Positions 61,735 to 64,000 of a stretch of 64,000 nt of DNA are shown piece after piece. The number at the start of each line of letters is the position of its first letter. Within the stretch, counting starts at the first letter, position 1. Both the position numbers and the translations under genes were made by a program. The stretch spans positions 46,571 to 110,570 of the forward strand of contig WRAX01000003.1 in NCBI GenBank assembly GCA_009779935.1. Reading direction: 5' to 3'. Source of the DNA: Defluviitaleaceae bacterium. GTDB lineage: Bacteria > Bacillota > Clostridia > Lachnospirales > WRAX01. Under the pieces are notes generated by a model that saw nothing but the letters and a program-made list of their open reading frames with translations, was not told the origin of the DNA and did no database searches.

Positions 61735-62062
61735 TTTGCTTCACCTCCTCGGGATTTGTTTTTAGGGCGGGCTGGGAACTCCTTACAGAGGGAAAGAGCC
61801 AGAACCTCAATTTTAGTAATAATAAATTTTCAACAGACATTCCATCACGCTTATAAAAAGCCAAGAAGCAAGCGGGCATCACTATTATGATTATAATCCA
61901 CACCGCTCCCGTGATGGGCATGAAGCGGGATGCTATTTGATAGGCAATGAAGCCCAAGGCTGCGGCAATGCCTAAGTATGTCCATTGCCGCTTTGTAAAT
62001 AGACCCGCCTTAACTGTCATTTTGTCAAGGTCTTTTGGGATTGAGATGTGCAAATCTTCCAT
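61637..62062 (-). CDS. PrgI family type IV secretion protein
   Basis: 141 residues. ISIPKDLDKMTVKAGLFTKRQWTYLGIAAALGFIAYQI, a second helix WIIIIIVMPACFLAFYKRDG and ENLLLLKLRFWLFPSVR are the conserved PrgI layout, here split at the helices. The C-terminal tail is a low-complexity Thr/Lys/Pro sequence that overlaps virB4. A membrane part of the channel. Confidence 0.9.
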   Translation of the reverse strand: MEDLHISIPKDLDKMTVKAGLFTKRQWTYLGIAAALGFIAYQIASRFMPITGAVWIIIIIVMPACFLAFYKRDGMSVENLLLLKLRFWLFPSVRSSQPALKTNPEEVKQNVASKVTSPTNKATTTTSPSKPKTTTHKPTTS

Positions 62063-62084
62063 TTTGTCACCCTTTCATTGATTA

Positions 62085-62981
62085 TCAATTCGCTCCAAAG
62101 ATGCTTTTTGATATTTGCTGGGTTTTTATTAGCAGTATGATTAGCATAACGGAATACGCAGTGACCTCCAACATTGACACCAAAACCTCCATGGCGCTGG
62201 TGGGCACAACCGCAAATGTCATCATTAAAAATCCATACATTCCTAAAATAACCATCATTAAAAATCCTTGGAAAGCTGTTGATGTAAGGGTTTTTATATA
62301 ATTCGTTCCAATATTGCCCCATTCCCGATTTATAAGCGTGGCAAATGGCATTGGTGCAAGTGAGATTTTTAGTATAATCAAAAACATCCTATAAAGCACG
62401 ATGATGATGATTGCAACCCTGCTGACCACCATAAAAAGGCCCAGCAAGAAGCTTACCATCCATATATTGGCTAATGTACCTACTGTGTAATCATTTCTTA
62501 GTGCATCCTCCAACTCCTCAAACATAAACTCGAAGTCGATTAAATCAAGGGTGAGATGACCTTCTGCCAAGGTAACAGCACTTACCCCCACCTCAAAAAT
62601 CCAGTTGACTATGGGGAATACATTGGTTAGGAGAAATGCACCTATGACCACTTTTGCAAGCCATTTGAAAAGGTGGGTGTAATCAAAATCCCTAAAATTA
62701 TTGCCCTCTGACAGCATGGACATAAACTCATAAGCCACGATAAGCCCAAAGATTACCACGGCAACGGGTAAAATTATGTTGTCTGATAGGGTTTGAAGCA
62801 GGTTGAATGGATTGCATCCCAAAAAGTCTTCGGGAGTAATGGTTAGTGTATCCGCCGCTATCGCAATCTCATCTTCCCACATTACAAAGGCATTTTCCAC
62901 ATTCGAGATAATGCCATCTATCAGCCAATCACTTATAACACCCCCCACCCCATCATTAATAATGTCAATTATCCAGCGCAT
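62085..62981 (-). CDS. VirB6/TrbL-like (CD1112-type) membrane protein
   Basis: 298 residues with about six helices (for example 72-92, 112-132, 178-220, 245-270, 272-292). The pattern DGIISNVENAFVMWEDEI, LSDNIILPVAVVIFGLIVAYEF and FQGFLMMVILGMYGFLMM is typical of the polytopic channel protein in this element family. It lies between maff2 and prgI. Confidence 0.88.
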   Translation of the reverse strand: MRWIIDIINDGVGGVISDWLIDGIISNVENAFVMWEDEIAIAADTLTITPEDFLGCNPFNLLQTLSDNIILPVAVVIFGLIVAYEFMSMLSEGNNFRDFDYTHLFKWLAKVVIGAFLLTNVFPIVNWIFEVGVSAVTLAEGHLTLDLIDFEFMFEELEDALRNDYTVGTLANIWMVSFLLGLFMVVSRVAIIIIVLYRMFLIILKISLAPMPFATLINREWGNIGTNYIKTLTSTAFQGFLMMVILGMYGFLMMTFAVVPTSAMEVLVSMLEVTAYSVMLIILLIKTQQISKSIFGAN

Positions 62982-63039
62982 AGGTGCAAAACCTCCTAAA
63001 ATTGCAATTATGTAGCATTAATTGATTGGGCTTGTCCTT

Positions 63040-63318
63040 TTAGAACAAATCTCCCAGCATTGGAATGATAAGGAAGCCCACAACGATAATACCGATGCCG
63101 CCAATGAGCTGCCATCTTCCTTGGCTAACCTTGCTGCCGTCACCCTCGCCTTGACCGTCAAAGAGCTTGATTGCGCCAAAGGCTCCCAAGGCTCCGCCAC
63201 CAGCAACCACGAGGGTCTGTAATACATCAACAATGGTGTTCCACATATCCACACCAATGTTGGGGTTTAGGGTTATGCCTACGGCAAATCCCGTGTTGCT
63301 TAAAAACTGTTGAAACAT
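63040..63318 (-). CDS. Maff2 family mobile element protein
   Basis: 92 residues. Two helices (about 30-52 and 68-90) and the loop KLFDGQGEGDGSKVSQGRWQL are characteristic of Maff2, a VirB2-like pilin candidate of clostridial elements. AAGGAGG precedes the ATG at 63318; the open frame reaches 63339. Confidence 0.92.
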   Translation of the reverse strand: MFQQFLSNTGFAVGITLNPNIGVDMWNTIVDVLQTLVVAGGGALGAFGAIKLFDGQGEGDGSKVSQGRWQLIGGIGIIVVGFLIIPMLGDLF

Positions 63319-63348
63319 AAAATTTCCTCCTTTATTCACACAGTTAAT

Positions 63349-63878
63349 TTATTTTTTGGTTCTGTGTGTTCCTGTTTGGGTAGTTCTGGGTGCTGTTTTT
63401 GGTGCGGGGCTTATTTTGCCAGCTGGTCTAACCTGCGGCTTTTTGTTTAATTGTCCGCCCCCTTGCATTTTTTGGTACATCGGATGAGCGGTTACATCGA
63501 ACTTATTGGACAAAAATGGAGCAACACCCCGAAGGATTAACAGACACTTGCCCCCATCCAGGCGGGCAAGCTCATCGGTGGTCATCAACTCACGACCGGA
63601 TTTTTTGTAGCTTTTGCTATACGAACCACTTTTGCCCGTGGTTTCAGAATTGTCCATCATGTCAATTGTTTCTTTGCCAATAACCCTTGTAAGGTATTTA
63701 AGGGTTTCTTCATCATCGCCCCCAAGAAACAGCTTACTGTCGCAGTTGCCTATTATGGTGTTCATATGCTCTTTGTAGCCTGCTTTGAGCTGGCTTAGTG
63801 ATTGCAAGATAATGTTGACAGATATTTCATAGCTACGCACATATGAGATGACATTTTCAAAATCAGGGATTGTGCCCA
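63349..63878 (-). CDS. VirD4/TraG-type coupling protein, 3' exon
   Basis: About 176 residues of the C-terminal part: GTIPDFENVISYVRSYEISVNIILQSLSQL, then GNCDSKLFLGGDDEETLKYLTRVIG, TTDELARLDGGKCLLILRG and a Lys/Pro-rich tail. The coupling protein brings the relaxosome to the channel. The upstream part, with the Walker motifs, must lie beyond the intron that ends about 63879. The Met codon at 63987 is in the intron and is not a real start. GC content and style equal the other transfer genes. Confidence 0.85.
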
Positions 63879-64000
63879 ATAGCGATAGGTAAGCCTTTGA
63901 AGTCATCTCCAGCTTTTCCCCCGCTCCACACCGTGCATGACAGTTTCCCGTCACACGGCGTTCCATCGATTTTGAACATTCATACAAATTACACAGTTTG
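63879..64000 (-). mobile_element. 3' end of a group II intron inside virD4
   Basis: On the minus strand the stretch near 63963-63926 folds as domain V: CGCCGTG pairs with CACGGTG, the middle GACGG-GAAA-CTGTC has the GAAA loop and a two-base bulge. A domain-VI-like part follows and the sequence ends in CGCTAT (63884-63879), agreeing with the AY end of such introns. Upstream bases look like the last codons of an intron-encoded reverse transcriptase, which would be outside the window. The exact splice point is uncertain by a few bases. Confidence 0.75.

Larger units (their letters stand above)
49059..64000. mobile_element. Integrative and conjugative element (left part; right end outside window)
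   Basis: From the tRNA-Val 3' fragment to the window end the genes are of mobile-element type: relaxase, MobC, VirB4, PrgI, VirB6-like, Maff2, VirD4, M23 hydrolase, DUF4315 and DUF4366. The order resembles Tn1549-like clostridial elements. The integrase, the replication genes and the second att site are not in view. Confidence 0.9.

Overview
The window comes from a spore-forming, flagellated, Gram-positive Firmicute, most likely a member of the Clostridia. The evidence is a spoVA operon (spoVAA-AB-AC-AD-AE), spoIIE, an mcsA-mcsB-clpC locus, a flgM-flgN-flgK-flgK-flgL-fliW-csrA operon, many AGGAGG ribosome-binding sites, frequent TTG and GTG starts, and a peroxiredoxin whose catalytic residue is encoded by an in-frame TGA (selenocysteine). 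I cannot name the genus.

Layout. 1-6.2 kb: end of a VWA/metallopeptidase-like protein, a YgiQ radical SAM protein, a small membrane protein, a YggS PLP protein and a large cell-wall amidase. 6.2-9.8 kb: two tandem copies of an unusual module, a small secreted peptide followed by a membrane-anchored S41-type protease. Each copy has a consensus promoter, a hairpin that pairs with the Shine-Dalgarno of the peptide gene, and a terminator-like hairpin between peptide and protease. 9.9-15.1 kb: zinc-ribbon gene, mcsA, mcsB, clpC, then a flavodoxin-like gene that separates clpC from a duplicate of its own last 14 codons. 15.2-20.6 kb: HU, VanW protein, selenocysteine peroxiredoxin, a short chorismate synthase and an ABC exporter. 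20.6-26.3 kb: spoVA operon, an ECF-type membrane protein that may be leaderless, metG and a membrane protein.

26.3-32.7 kb: a WYL regulator followed by a tight run of small genes (AlkZ-related, two Cys-rich paralogues, DinB-like, NTF2-like, PPOX pseudogene, PPOX, PPOX-VOC fusion, TatD). 32.7-43 kb: a rhodanese lipoprotein; then on the minus strand the late flagellar operon with two flgK paralogues, RidA, a class-A-type serine hydrolase and a second amidase. 43.3-49.0 kb: hflX with a structured leader, spoIIE and two membrane proteins. A 101-bp palindromic MITE-like repeat occurs at three places in the chromosomal part (29.4, 33.1 and 45.0 kb).

49.06-64 kb: the left part of an integrative and conjugative element. 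Its boundary is the 3' half of a tRNA-Val(UAC), lying next to a terminator on the chromosome side. Inside are an XRE regulator, an Rpn/PDDEXK nuclease, a lipoprotein, a winged-helix protein, a membrane protein, a 470-bp repeat-rich gap that could hold oriT, a MobP-type relaxase, an M23 cell-wall hydrolase, an antitoxin with a deleted ParE toxin, MobC, DUF4366, DUF4315, VirB4, PrgI, a VirB6-like protein, Maff2 and the 3' exon of a VirD4 coupling protein. The virD4 gene is split by a group II intron that runs off the window.

The most interesting candidates for undescribed biology are the duplicated peptide/S41-protease modules and the WYL-headed small-protein cluster. The best supported unusual gene is the selenocysteine peroxiredoxin.
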